Source: Oceanospirillum sediminis (GTDB taxonomy: Bacteria > Pseudomonadota > Gammaproteobacteria > Pseudomonadales > Halomonadaceae). Taken from it: DNA of 64,000 bases. The translations under genes and the position numbers were made by a program. Under the pieces are notes generated by a model. The model saw only the letters and a program-made list of their open reading frames with translations. It had not been told where the DNA came from and ran no database searches. This document shows, piece after piece, positions 52,965 to 60,610 of the stretch (position 1 is the first letter of the stretch; each line of letters starts with the position of its first letter). The DNA lies in NCBI RefSeq assembly GCF_014164585.1, contig NZ_JACJFM010000012.1:61699-125698 (forward strand), written 5' to 3'.

Positions 52965-53113
52965 AGGTGAATTCTATGGTGTGAGATTTTCTCAATGCAG
53001 GGTCAATATATATCGCTTACTTTCAAATTTATTTCATATCACAATGTCATGCAATGAATGATTACCAGAGTAAAAGGGGTTGCCCCTGAGCTGTGATGAA
53101 AGAGGAGAGTGTG

Positions 53114-53578
53114 ATGGCAGAATATAATGCGGTAGTACAGTGGCAGAGAGGCGATCAGGTATTTACTGACAACCGCTATAGTCGGGGACATGAGTGGCAG
53201 TTTGATGGCGGTGTAACGGTTCCTGCTTCATCCTCTCCTCATATTGTCCCTTTACCTTATTCTGTAGAACAGAATGTTGATCCTGAAGAAGCGTTTGTTG
53301 CAGCCCTATCCAGCTGTCATATGCTGTTTTTTCTCAGTTATGCTGCACAGGCTGGGTTTTGTGTCGATCAGTATACAGATATGGCTATTGGTACTATGGG
53401 GGCTGATAATACAGGGAAAACAGTGATGACCAGTGTAGTGCTTAAGCCTGATGTTCAGTTTGTGGGTAAGCAGCCGGATATGTCGCAGCTACGAGCATTG
53501 CATGATAAAGCTCATCATAGTTGTTTTTTAGCGAATTCGGTGAATTTCCCGGTAGAAACAGAGCTTAGTTCAGAATAA
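53114..53578 (+). CDS. OsmC/Ohr-family peroxide reductase-like protein
   Basis: 154 aa from ATG 53114, with AGAGGAG upstream; the seven-codon longer start overlaps this site. The family active-site Cys residues are both present: LSSCHMLFFL (first Cys) and AHHSCFLANSVNFPVE (second Cys). Members reduce organic hydroperoxides via these thiols. The first part (RGHEWQFDGGVTVPASSSP) is of the YhfA/OsmC-like subgroup. It is divergent from the LysR gene and ends in a bidirectional terminator shared with the TerB gene. Confidence 0.9.
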   Translation: MAEYNAVVQWQRGDQVFTDNRYSRGHEWQFDGGVTVPASSSPHIVPLPYSVEQNVDPEEAFVAALSSCHMLFFLSYAAQAGFCVDQYTDMAIGTMGADNTGKTVMTSVVLKPDVQFVGKQPDMSQLRALHDKAHHSCFLANSVNFPVETELSSE

Positions 53579-53654
53579 TAAAGTGAGATAGAGCCAAATA
53601 ATAGCAATGAGATAAAATAGCTCAACGGTTATGCCGCTGCCGGGGTAGAAACCA

Positions 53655-53687
53655 GAATACAGCGGTTACGATTGAACCGCTGTATTC
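53655..53687. terminator. Bidirectional hairpin between OsmC and TerB genes
   Basis: GAATACAGCGGTT (53655-53667) and AACCGCTGTATTC (53675-53687) form a perfect 13-bp stem with a 7-nt loop between two converging genes. T tracts are short on both sides, but position and stem strength fit a shared terminator. Confidence 0.65.
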
Positions 53688-53704
53688 GGTAACGATCAGA
53701 GCAA

Positions 53705-54208
53705 TTACTGAGACAGGCTCACACGGAAATCCGGTGCATTCTTTGGATGATTTTCCTGAGTGAACACTGAACGATCATGTTTCAGTGCCAGTACTTCAAA
53801 GAAAGGCTTGAAACGCTCTTCTGAGATCTCAAATGCCTGCATGAATTTACCGAACATCGCCTGCTCTTCTGGCTCTGCCTGACCGTCAGACAGAGAAGAA
53901 TCGATCAGGTTAGTCAGAATGCACATTTTCTGAGCATCAGACAGTAAAGGTGCTGCTTCCGCCAGGAACTGGTCAACACTGTTTTTGCTCATGTAGCGCT
54001 GAGCTGAATCCAGCAGAGCACGGTTATTGGCACCTACACCAATAGAGCCGCCGCTTTTTTCACCGCCCAGTACTGCCAGCAGCTGACCAATTTCTTCGTT
54101 ATCAAACTCACCGTCTGCGGCAATCATGTAAAGCAGTGACGTTGCAAATGCCAGATGAGGAGTCATCTCATCGCCACTGTCACCTTTAAACATATCAAAC
54201 AGACCCAT
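53705..54208 (-). CDS. TerB-like (tellurite resistance family) protein
   Basis: 167 aa from ATG 54208, chosen because GGGAGA precedes it; a frame 18 codons longer begins in the leader. It is all helical and acidic with the TerB signature: LLYMIAADGEFDNEEIGQLLAVLGG, then LTNLIDSSLSDGQAEPEEQAMFGKFMQAFEI, giving two EF-hand-like D/E clusters that bind metal in TerB. It is not in a ter operon here, so a general envelope- or stress-related role is more likely than tellurite resistance. Confidence 0.8.
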   Translation of the reverse strand: MGLFDMFKGDSGDEMTPHLAFATSLLYMIAADGEFDNEEIGQLLAVLGGEKSGGSIGVGANNRALLDSAQRYMSKNSVDQFLAEAAPLLSDAQKMCILTNLIDSSLSDGQAEPEEQAMFGKFMQAFEISEERFKPFFEVLALKHDRSVFTQENHPKNAPDFRVSLSQ

Positions 54209-54308
54209 GCTGTATTCTCCCGATTGATTAATCTGATTCAGATATTTTTTAAACCAGATCAATAGTCTGTAGCTTAATCAGAAAGTTCCCATTCAAATGA
54301 TAAATTTT

Positions 54309-55148
54309 TCATATTTGTTTTAAATATTGTCCGGGGGGCTTTCCCAGAGCTTGGCGGAACATGGCAACAAACGCACTGGTGCTGCGATAACCCAGTTCCA
54401 GAGCAATGTGGGTAACACTTTCTTTCTGATTCAGTCGACGTACTGCTTCCTGCAGCAAAAGCTGTCGACGCCACTGGCTGAAGTTCATTCCGGTCTCTTT
54501 AATAAACAGGCGGCTCAGAGTGCGCTCGCTGGTGCTGGCCTGATCAGCCCAGAAAGCCAGAGGGGGTTCTGCGTCAGGTCGTTTAATCATCATCTGCATC
54601 ACCTTCTGCAGGCGTTTATCGCGGGCAAAGGGCAGATGAAGCTGAGAAGGTTGTAGCTGTGTCAGTTCATCCAGTATGACAGCGCAGACCCGGCTGGCAG
54701 GGCTGTCTGGCTGATACTCCCGGCCAAAATCAGCCACTCTGAGTATCAGTTCTTTCAGCAGGGTATGCATTTCCAGCACGCTGCATTGATCCGGAAAATC
54801 CTGTAAATGGGATGGATCAATAAACAGGTGACGAATCTCTGCGGTGATTTCAGCGTTAACGGAATGTCGGATATTGCCCGGAATCCAAACGGCCTGAGTC
54901 GGTGGTACTATCCAGATACCATCATCTGTATAAATTTTCAGAATCCCCTCGCTGGCATAGGCCAGCTGACCTCTGGGGTGGGAGTGATAACTGATTTCCA
55001 GATTTGCAGGCATAGTATCCTGCATGCCAATCACCGGACGCAAAGGATCAATGACTTGCCCTGCTGTGGAACGTATACGTTTGCCTGATGAGATCTGTTT
55101 CTGAATATGGGCTTCTGAGGCACGGCCGCTGATTCTGGTGTCTGTCAT
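54309..55148 (-). CDS. AraC-family regulator with cupin sensor domain
   Basis: 279 aa. Residues about 30-130 form an AraC-type cupin (LEISYHSHPRGQLAYASEG, IPGNIRHSVNAE). The C-terminal about 100 residues are the double helix-turn-helix (FWADQASTSERTLSRLFIKE, ALELGYRSTSAFVAMFRQALG). It is divergent from the DASS transporter at 55324. A strong inverted repeat sits between the two, so it probably controls that transporter. The effector is unknown. Confidence 0.9.
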   Translation of the reverse strand: MTDTRISGRASEAHIQKQISSGKRIRSTAGQVIDPLRPVIGMQDTMPANLEISYHSHPRGQLAYASEGILKIYTDDGIWIVPPTQAVWIPGNIRHSVNAEITAEIRHLFIDPSHLQDFPDQCSVLEMHTLLKELILRVADFGREYQPDSPASRVCAVILDELTQLQPSQLHLPFARDKRLQKVMQMMIKRPDAEPPLAFWADQASTSERTLSRLFIKETGMNFSQWRRQLLLQEAVRRLNQKESVTHIALELGYRSTSAFVAMFRQALGKPPGQYLKQI

Positions 55149-55229
55149 GATAAGTGCCTTCCTGGCCTGAATAACGTACCGCTGATTTTATATTCCGGCT
55201 TTAAGAGGATGGGATAAAATACTTTTGTC

Positions 55230-55266
55230 CATTATTCGATATCAGATGTCAGTTTGTCGAATAATG
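55230..55266. promoter_or_regulatory. Operator-like inverted repeat between AraC and DASS genes
   Basis: CATTATTCGA (55230-55239) and TCGAATAATG (55257-55266) are perfect 10-bp inverted half-sites separated by 17 bp, in the divergent intergenic region. The centre-to-centre distance of 27 bp suits two helix-turn-helix dimers. It probably binds the AraC regulator. Confidence 0.55.
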
Positions 55267-55323
55267 AAATACAGCTGATCTGGCAGAATAGCCCGAAGTA
55301 TCTTCTGAAATAAGGACAGACAA

Positions 55324-56754
55324 ATGTATACCCTGATCGATTCTGCTAAAGCCTGTCTGAACCGATCGAGAGTGCTGGTAGTGGTACTGACTATGGTCGC
55401 TTTCGGACTGGTCTTTGCCACACCTCTTGATCAGTTTCTGAATACCCATCAATTAAAAGTCTGTTTTTTAATCCTGACTACGCTGATCTTTTTTGCAACA
55501 GGCGTATTACCTGAATTTATTACGGCATTACTGTTTATGCTGATGGCGGTTCTGTTCGGACTGGCTTCACCTGAAGTGGTTTTCTCCGGTTTCAGTTCAA
55601 ATGCTGTCTGGCTGATTTTCTCAGGGCTGGTGCTGGGGATTGCGATTAATGAAACCGGATTAGCGCGCCGGATTGCAGGCAGAATGTCAGAGCGTCTGAA
55701 TGGCAGTTATCTGCAGCTGATCGCCGGTATCGTTATCCTGGCAACGCTGCTGGGGTTTGTGATGCCGTCGTCTATGGGGCGGGTCTTACTCTTTGTACCA
55801 ATTGCTATGGCGCTGGCTGATCGTTGTGGTTTTAACCCCGGAAGTAATGGTCACACCGGTATTGCGCTGGCCGCTGCTTTTGGCAGTCATGTGCCTACCT
55901 TTGCTGTTTTGCCCGCTAATGTGCCGAATATGGTCTTTCTGGGGGCGGTAGAAACTTTGTACCAATGGGCACCCGGATATGGCGAGTATCTGGTGCTGCA
56001 CTTTCCTGTACTGGGTATGCTCAAAGGCGCTGCCATTATTATGCTGATTGTCTGGTTGTTTCCTGATCAGCCCGGAGTGGCGACCGCATCGCAGACGAAA
56101 GAGGAGCAGTCCGCTGATTCTGGCGCTATCACCGCTGATCAGAAAAAGCTGCTTACGATCATGCTGATAACACTGGGACTTTGGGTAACCGATGCCTGGC
56201 ATCATATTCCTGCTGCATGGATCGGTTTATCCGCTGCTATCTTTCTGTTAATCCCAGGTGTCGGGCTGGTTAGTCAGAAAAGCTTTAACAGCAAGATGAA
56301 TCTGGGATCGATTCTTTTCGTTGTCGGTATTATGGCACTGGGGTCCGTAATTAATAGTAGTGGCATTGGCCAGTTCCTGGGAGGGCAGCTTAATACATGG
56401 TTGCCATTGCAACAGGGCCAGAATGCTCTGAACTTTATTCTGTTGTCTATGACATCTTTTGTTGCCGGGGTATTGACGACTCTGCCTGGTGTACCAGCAG
56501 TGATGACTCCGTTTGCTGAACAGATGAGTCAGAGTTCCGGTTTATCTTTGCAATCTGTTCTGATGACTCAGGTGTTAGGTTTCTCAACCATTCTGTTTCC
56601 TTATCAGTCTGCACCGCTCATTCTGGCGATGCAGTTGGCCGGAGTACCGGTTCAGCAGGCCGCGCGTTTCTGTCTGTTATTGCTGCCGCTGACGCTTCTG
56701 GTTCTCTTCCCTCTGAATTATATCTGGTGGTCAGTGCTGGGTTGGTTTGGCTGA
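55324..56754 (+). CDS. DASS/SLC13-family anion:sodium symporter
   Basis: 476 aa with about 12 membrane helices. DASS hallmarks are FSSNAVWLIFSGLVLGIAINETGL, the MPSSMGR segment replacing the usual SNT motif in the first half, and the paired region in the second half (LPGVPAVMTPFAEQM) near an S-x-P-like hairpin. It likely imports a di- or tricarboxylate, sulfate or related anion. It is divergent from the AraC regulator. Substrate specificity cannot be read from sequence. Confidence 0.82.
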   Translation: MYTLIDSAKACLNRSRVLVVVLTMVAFGLVFATPLDQFLNTHQLKVCFLILTTLIFFATGVLPEFITALLFMLMAVLFGLASPEVVFSGFSSNAVWLIFSGLVLGIAINETGLARRIAGRMSERLNGSYLQLIAGIVILATLLGFVMPSSMGRVLLFVPIAMALADRCGFNPGSNGHTGIALAAAFGSHVPTFAVLPANVPNMVFLGAVETLYQWAPGYGEYLVLHFPVLGMLKGAAIIMLIVWLFPDQPGVATASQTKEEQSADSGAITADQKKLLTIMLITLGLWVTDAWHHIPAAWIGLSAAIFLLIPGVGLVSQKSFNSKMNLGSILFVVGIMALGSVINSSGIGQFLGGQLNTWLPLQQGQNALNFILLSMTSFVAGVLTTLPGVPAVMTPFAEQMSQSSGLSLQSVLMTQVLGFSTILFPYQSAPLILAMQLAGVPVQQAARFCLLLLPLTLLVLFPLNYIWWSVLGWFG

Positions 56755-56840
56755 AGCGATCAGTAAACCAACCAGAAAACGGTTGATATTAAGGTGCAAA
56801 TTTCAGGTAGGAGGTGTGGTTAGCAAGTATGTAAATCTGC

Positions 56841-56878
56841 TTGTTATTAAAATAAATGTTATGTTATAACATTTATTT
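56841..56878 (+). promoter_or_regulatory. Zinc-operon promoter overlapped by Zur box
   Basis: A 29-bp palindrome spans 56850-56878: perfect 13-bp arms AAATAAATGTTAT and ATAACATTTATTT around GTT. The inner part contains the GTTAT…ATAAC core of gammaproteobacterial Zur boxes. It covers a promoter with -35 TTGTTA (56841-56846) and -10 TATAAC (56865-56870), 18 bp apart. Zur with zinc would block this promoter. The zur gene is in the same locus (61858-62358). Confidence 0.85.
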
Positions 56879-56898
56879 GATTCAGGTAGGAGCAGAAC

Positions 56899-56991
56899 GT
56901 GTTTGGTCTAAACATCTGGCAGCGTTTTTTGGTAGTGATTTGCTTATGGAGCACCATCGGTGGATTACTTTACTGGGCAATGTCTATATGA
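56899..56991 (+). CDS. 30-aa membrane peptide at the head of the zinc operon
   Basis: GTG start with AGGAG six bases upstream, the best ribosome site in the leader. The product starts MFGLNIWQRFLVV and continues with …LWSTIGGLLYWAMSI, one hydrophobic helix with a short cytosolic head. Its TGA (56989-56991) overlaps the ATPase ATG (56988-56990) as ATGA, so ATPase translation should be coupled to it. It lies directly behind the Zur box. It may be a small accessory membrane subunit or a leader peptide. I do not recognise a family with confidence. Confidence 0.7.
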   Translation: MFGLNIWQRFLVVICLWSTIGGLLYWAMSI

Positions 56992-57872
56992 CTCTGCAGA
57001 CACATGACCAGGCTCCGGATTTTGTGCGGGATCAGAATAATCAGGTATTGATTCACTGCCATAATCTGACATTGGGTTATGACCGCCACCCGGTCATTCA
57101 TCACTTTGAAGCGAAAATATCATCAGGTCAGATGCTCGCTATTGTGGGGGGCAATGGCACCGGAAAATCAACCCTGTTGAAAGCCATTATGGGTCAACTG
57201 AAACCTTTAGAGGGATCTGTTGATTATCCGGGGATTAATATCAAGGCCATTGCTTACTTACCTCAAATCGCTCAGCTGGATCGTAGCTTCCCTATTACGG
57301 TGCAAGAAATGGTGTCGTCGGGCCTTTGGTTGCGTACCGGAGCATTTCGTTCGCTTCGTACCCTGTTTACCCGCCAATCTGTGAAAGAAGTACTGAAAAA
57401 AACAGGGCTGCAAGGGTTTGAACAAAGAACATTGCAGGCTCTGTCAGGTGGTCAGCTACAACGAGTGCTGTTTGCCAGGATGCTATTACAGAATGCGGAT
57501 CTGATTCTGTTGGATGAGCCTTTTACGGGTGTTGATCATGCTACTACGCAACATTTGCTGACGATTTTGCATGACTTGAATTGTCAGGGCAAAACGATTC
57601 TGGCCGTTCTGCATGATCCAGCTCTGGTCAAAGAGCACTTTCCACAAACTTTGTTACTGCAAAGAGGTCCTGAACCCTGTTGTCAGGCGGTGATAGGGCA
57701 GAGTGAGTGGGTTCTGGATCACTATCTGATGAAAAAAGCAGATATACAGCTGCCATTACCGGATGAGACAGCACAGGTGTGTCAGCAAACATCTGCTGCC
57801 TATGTTATTTCAGAGCCGGTAACAGAGGGAAATACCCCGGAGCAGCAAACTCAGGAGGTGAAAAATGCCTGA
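56988..57872 (+). CDS. Zinc ABC transporter ATP-binding protein (ZnuC/AztA-like)
   Basis: 294 aa from ATG 56988. The open frame reaches back to 56856, but that stretch contains the -10 element and Zur box, so the longer start is rejected. Walker A GGNGTGKST is at about 54-62, the signature LSGGQLQR at 152-159 and Walker B LILLDEPF at about 172-179. The segment AYLPQIAQLDRSFPITVQEMVSSGLW is typical of metal (Zn/Mn) importer ATPases. The C-terminal about 50 residues extend beyond the usual domain. It overlaps the permease ATG by 8 bp. Confidence 0.92.
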   Translation: MTLQTHDQAPDFVRDQNNQVLIHCHNLTLGYDRHPVIHHFEAKISSGQMLAIVGGNGTGKSTLLKAIMGQLKPLEGSVDYPGINIKAIAYLPQIAQLDRSFPITVQEMVSSGLWLRTGAFRSLRTLFTRQSVKEVLKKTGLQGFEQRTLQALSGGQLQRVLFARMLLQNADLILLDEPFTGVDHATTQHLLTILHDLNCQGKTILAVLHDPALVKEHFPQTLLLQRGPEPCCQAVIGQSEWVLDHYLMKKADIQLPLPDETAQVCQQTSAAYVISEPVTEGNTPEQQTQEVKNA

Positions 57873-58746
57873 GTGGGTTGTACTGAATTTGCTGACAGAG
57901 CCATTTGCAGAGTTCTCTTTTATGCGCAGAGCGCTGGCCGGTTGCTTAATTCTGAGCCTGTCGGCGGCACCGGTCGGTGTCTTTCTGATGCTGAGACGGA
58001 TGAGCCTGATTGGCGACGCTATGGCCCATGCCATTCTTCCAGGCGCTGCTATCGGTTTTATGATGGCCGGGCTATCCGTGGGGGCTATGACTGTGGGAGG
58101 GTTGCTGGCGGGATGTCTGGTGGCTGTGCTGTCAGGGTTGGTAGCCAGAGCGACGGTGACCGGCGAGGACTCCAGTATGGCAGCATTTTATCTGATCTCG
58201 CTGGCGCTGGGGGTGCTCATTATCTCTGTCAACGGCAGTAACGTGGATCTGTTGCATGTGCTATTTGGCTCAACACTGGCACTGAATGACGCCGCATTGC
58301 AGCTACTGGCTATTATCGCCGCTTGTACAGTTTTTGTTTTGCTGGTTTTGTATCGTCCTCTGGTGATGGAATGTGTTGATCCGGAGTTTTTTCGTTCAGT
58401 CAGTGGGTTAAGTGCGCTGGCTCACTTCAGTTTTCTGGGGCTGGTAGTGTTGAATCTGGTCGCTGGCTTTCATGCACTGGGTACCATGATGGCCGTTGGG
58501 CTAATGATTCTTCCGGGAGCAGCTGCGCGTTTCTGGGGCAAGCGACTGGAAAGTCTGTTGTTGTTATCGGTTACTCTGGCCGCTCTGGCCAGTCTGGCAG
58601 GGCTATTGGCTTCCTATTATGTTAACTGGCCTACCAGTCCTCTGATTATTTTATCCCTTGGCGGCTTTTATCTGCTGTCTTTGCTGTTGGGCAAAGAGGG
58701 GGGATTAATTTTTCGTTTTATCTCACTCAAACATCTGGAGAATTAG
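57865..58746 (+). CDS. Zinc ABC transporter permease (ZnuB/AztB-like)
   Basis: 293 aa, 8-9 membrane helices of the ABC-3 family. Typical segments are FMLRRMSLIGDAMAHAILPGAAIGF-like at about 39-65 and the C-terminal LGTMMAVGLMILPGAAARFWG. It forms the zinc channel together with the ATPase and the binding protein encoded on either side. Its ATG lies inside the ATPase gene's end, after CAGGAGG. It is part of the Zur-controlled operon. Confidence 0.93.
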   Translation: MPEWVVLNLLTEPFAEFSFMRRALAGCLILSLSAAPVGVFLMLRRMSLIGDAMAHAILPGAAIGFMMAGLSVGAMTVGGLLAGCLVAVLSGLVARATVTGEDSSMAAFYLISLALGVLIISVNGSNVDLLHVLFGSTLALNDAALQLLAIIAACTVFVLLVLYRPLVMECVDPEFFRSVSGLSALAHFSFLGLVVLNLVAGFHALGTMMAVGLMILPGAAARFWGKRLESLLLLSVTLAALASLAGLLASYYVNWPTSPLIILSLGGFYLLSLLLGKEGGLIFRFISLKHLEN

Positions 58747-58748
58747 GT

Positions 58749-59807
58749 ATGTCTGGAAAGGCTGGTATGTTTTCTCTGAGCCAGGGGGCTGCCTGCTGGC
58801 GAGCCGGAAAAGTGGCTCTTGCAGGCTTTGGATTATTATTCAGTCTGTCGGCAGGGGCGGCTGATAAAGTCAGGGTTGTTGCAACGTTTAGTGTTCTGGG
58901 TGATTTAGTTCGGGAAATTGGTGGTGATAACGTTGATCTGGCTACTCTGGTTGGAGCGAATAGTGATGCCCACGTATTTCAGCCCAGCCCGCGTGATGCT
59001 GGTGCTGTTTCCAAAGCAGATCTGGTGATACTCAATGGCCTGGGTTTTGAAGGCTGGATTGAGCGCTTGCTGGAGTCTGCTCACTATAAAGGGGCTCAGG
59101 TTGTTGCCACTTCTGGTATCCGGGCTTTGAAGTCCGGAGAAGCCGGTCATCAGGATGAACATGACGACCACCACGATGATCACGCTTCAGAGCATAAAGA
59201 TCATGATGACCACCACGATGATCATGCTTCAGAGCATAAAGATCATGCCGACCACCACGGGCATCATCATGGGGAATGGGACCCTCATGCCTGGCATGAT
59301 ATTGATAATGTCGTGGTCTATGTGAAAAATATTGCTAATGGATTAAGTGAAGCCGATCCGGCAAATAAGGCGGAGTATCAGAAAAATGCTCAGGCTTATA
59401 TCAAGGAGCTGGAGCAGCTGGAGCATGAGATTGAGCATCTGTTTGATGAGATTCCTGAGCAGCAGCGCAAAGTGATTACGCCACACGATGCTTTTGGCTA
59501 TTTTGCTCATGCCTGGCATATCGAGTTTATTGCACCTCAGGGGAATAGCACTGAATCTGAAGCGGCAGCAGGTGATGTCGCGAAAATTATCCGTCAGATT
59601 CGTGAACACCAGATTCGTGCTGTATTTATTGAGAATGTCAGTGATAGCCGTCTGATTGAACAGATCAGTCGGGAGACCGGAGCGGTTATCGGCGGTTCTT
59701 TGTATTCGGACGCTTTATCTGCCAGTAATGGTCCTGCCGGAACTTATCTTAAAATGATGCGTCACAACGCTCATACGCTTGCGGATGCTCTGAATCAGAC
59801 CGACTAA
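58749..59807 (+). CDS. Periplasmic zinc-binding protein with His-rich loop (ZnuA/AztC-like)
   Basis: 352 aa. A signal peptide ends near residue 37 (FGLLFSLSAGAA). The cluster 9 (A-I) binding fold begins with VRVVATFSVLGDLVREIGGD, keeps the first metal His in SDAHVFQPSPRDA, and has WDPHAWHDIDN after the His-rich loop. The loop (about 134-176) is a tandem 14-residue unit HDDHHDDHASEHKD, encoded by a 42-bp DNA repeat. The last metal ligands appear in ITPHDAFGYFAHAWHIEF and SLYSDALSA. It delivers zinc to the permease. A hairpin terminator follows. Confidence 0.95.
   Translation: MSGKAGMFSLSQGAACWRAGKVALAGFGLLFSLSAGAADKVRVVATFSVLGDLVREIGGDNVDLATLVGANSDAHVFQPSPRDAGAVSKADLVILNGLGFEGWIERLLESAHYKGAQVVATSGIRALKSGEAGHQDEHDDHHDDHASEHKDHDDHHDDHASEHKDHADHHGHHHGEWDPHAWHDIDNVVVYVKNIANGLSEADPANKAEYQKNAQAYIKELEQLEHEIEHLFDEIPEQQRKVITPHDAFGYFAHAWHIEFIAPQGNSTESEAAAGDVAKIIRQIREHQIRAVFIENVSDSRLIEQISRETGAVIGGSLYSDALSASNGPAGTYLKMMRHNAHTLADALNQTD
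59160..59258 (+). repeat. 42-bp tandem repeat in the His-rich loop
   Basis: Two copies of a 42-bp unit (59160-59201 and 59202-59243) and 15 bases of a third (59244-59258) encode HDDHHDDHASEHKD repeated. The two copies differ at only a few third positions, indicating recent slippage duplication. Copy number may vary between strains and alter zinc-binding capacity. Confidence 0.9.
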
Positions 59808-59842
59808 GTTATATTTTAATTAAAACAACGTTAGTATCCGTA

Positions 59843-59886
59843 TAAAGCCGTTCTTTTACGCGACAGCAGATAGAAGAACGGCTTTA
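59843..59886 (+). terminator. Terminator/hairpin after the zinc ABC genes
   Basis: TAAAGCCGTTCTT (59843-59855) pairs perfectly with AAGAACGGCTTTA (59874-59886). The loop is 18 nt and only TT follows, so read-through into the DUF1007 gene 80 bp later is possible. Confidence 0.6.
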
Positions 59887-59965
59887 TTGAATCTATACCG
59901 ACTTACCGTGAATAACATTATCCCGGAGCTGTTTGGATAAGCAGAGTCCGGTCGGGGACTAAAAC

Positions 59966-60610
59966 GTGAGTTATTTCAGTCGCATATCTAAACTACTGGT
60001 CTGCTTAACAGGATTGATTTGTACTGCGGTACAGGCCCATCCGCACAATTGGATTGATCTTAAAACGGAACTGGATATTGATGATCAGTTAAGGCTTACC
60101 GGGATTCATATGCGCTGGCAGTTTGATCCTTATTACTCGATTACTGTACTGTCTGAGTTTCAGCAAAATGGTAAATCCCCAGAACAGCAGTTGCATGAAC
60201 TGGGTGAGTTAATGGTGACTAATCTGGGGAATGAGGGATACTACAGTAAACTCCTGTTGAATAATTCACCTTTGCCGCTTCCGGTTCCTGATAACTGGGC
60301 TTTAACAGCAGAGGCCGCTCAGTTGACGCTTTCGATGGATTTTACTCTACAAAAACCTGTCCCCATTAAAGGGTTGCCATTAAGCCTGTCTACTTATGAT
60401 CCGACCTACTATGTTTCCATGAATTACAGCAGTAGCCATGATCTGATTTTATCACCAGAGGTAAGCAGTTTCTGCCAATGGGAACTGATCTTACCAAAGC
60501 CGACGCAAGAGATGGTGGAATATGCCGCAAGACTGGATCAGACGGTTAAAGACTCTGAAGGGCTGGGCGTGTTATTCGCTGAAAAAATGGAGTTATCATG
60601 CCAACGTTAA
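59966..60610 (+). CDS. DUF1007 periplasmic protein
   Basis: 214 aa, GTG start. A signal peptide ends near residue 24 (LICTAVQA), and the mature protein begins HPHNWIDLKTEL, the diagnostic DUF1007 opening with His residues that could bind metal. The rest is beta-rich, with HMRWQFDPYYSITVL. In many gammaproteobacteria DUF1007 genes pair with NicO-type transporter genes in zinc-responsive loci, as here. Its end overlaps the transporter start by 13 bp. Likely a periplasmic metal-handling partner. Confidence 0.88.
   Translation: MSYFSRISKLLVCLTGLICTAVQAHPHNWIDLKTELDIDDQLRLTGIHMRWQFDPYYSITVLSEFQQNGKSPEQQLHELGELMVTNLGNEGYYSKLLLNNSPLPLPVPDNWALTAEAAQLTLSMDFTLQKPVPIKGLPLSLSTYDPTYYVSMNYSSSHDLILSPEVSSFCQWELILPKPTQEMVEYAARLDQTVKDSEGLGVLFAEKMELSCQR

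Noticed and set aside
56856..56987. N-terminal extension of the zinc ABC ATPase
   Set aside because: The upstream Met lies inside the Zur palindrome and -10 element, has no ribosome site, and the family N-terminus begins near 56988.
59820..59965. Second Zur box before the DUF1007 gene
   Set aside because: Only a half-site-like ATAACATTAT is present near 59911; there is no palindrome, so regulation probably comes through read-through or is different.
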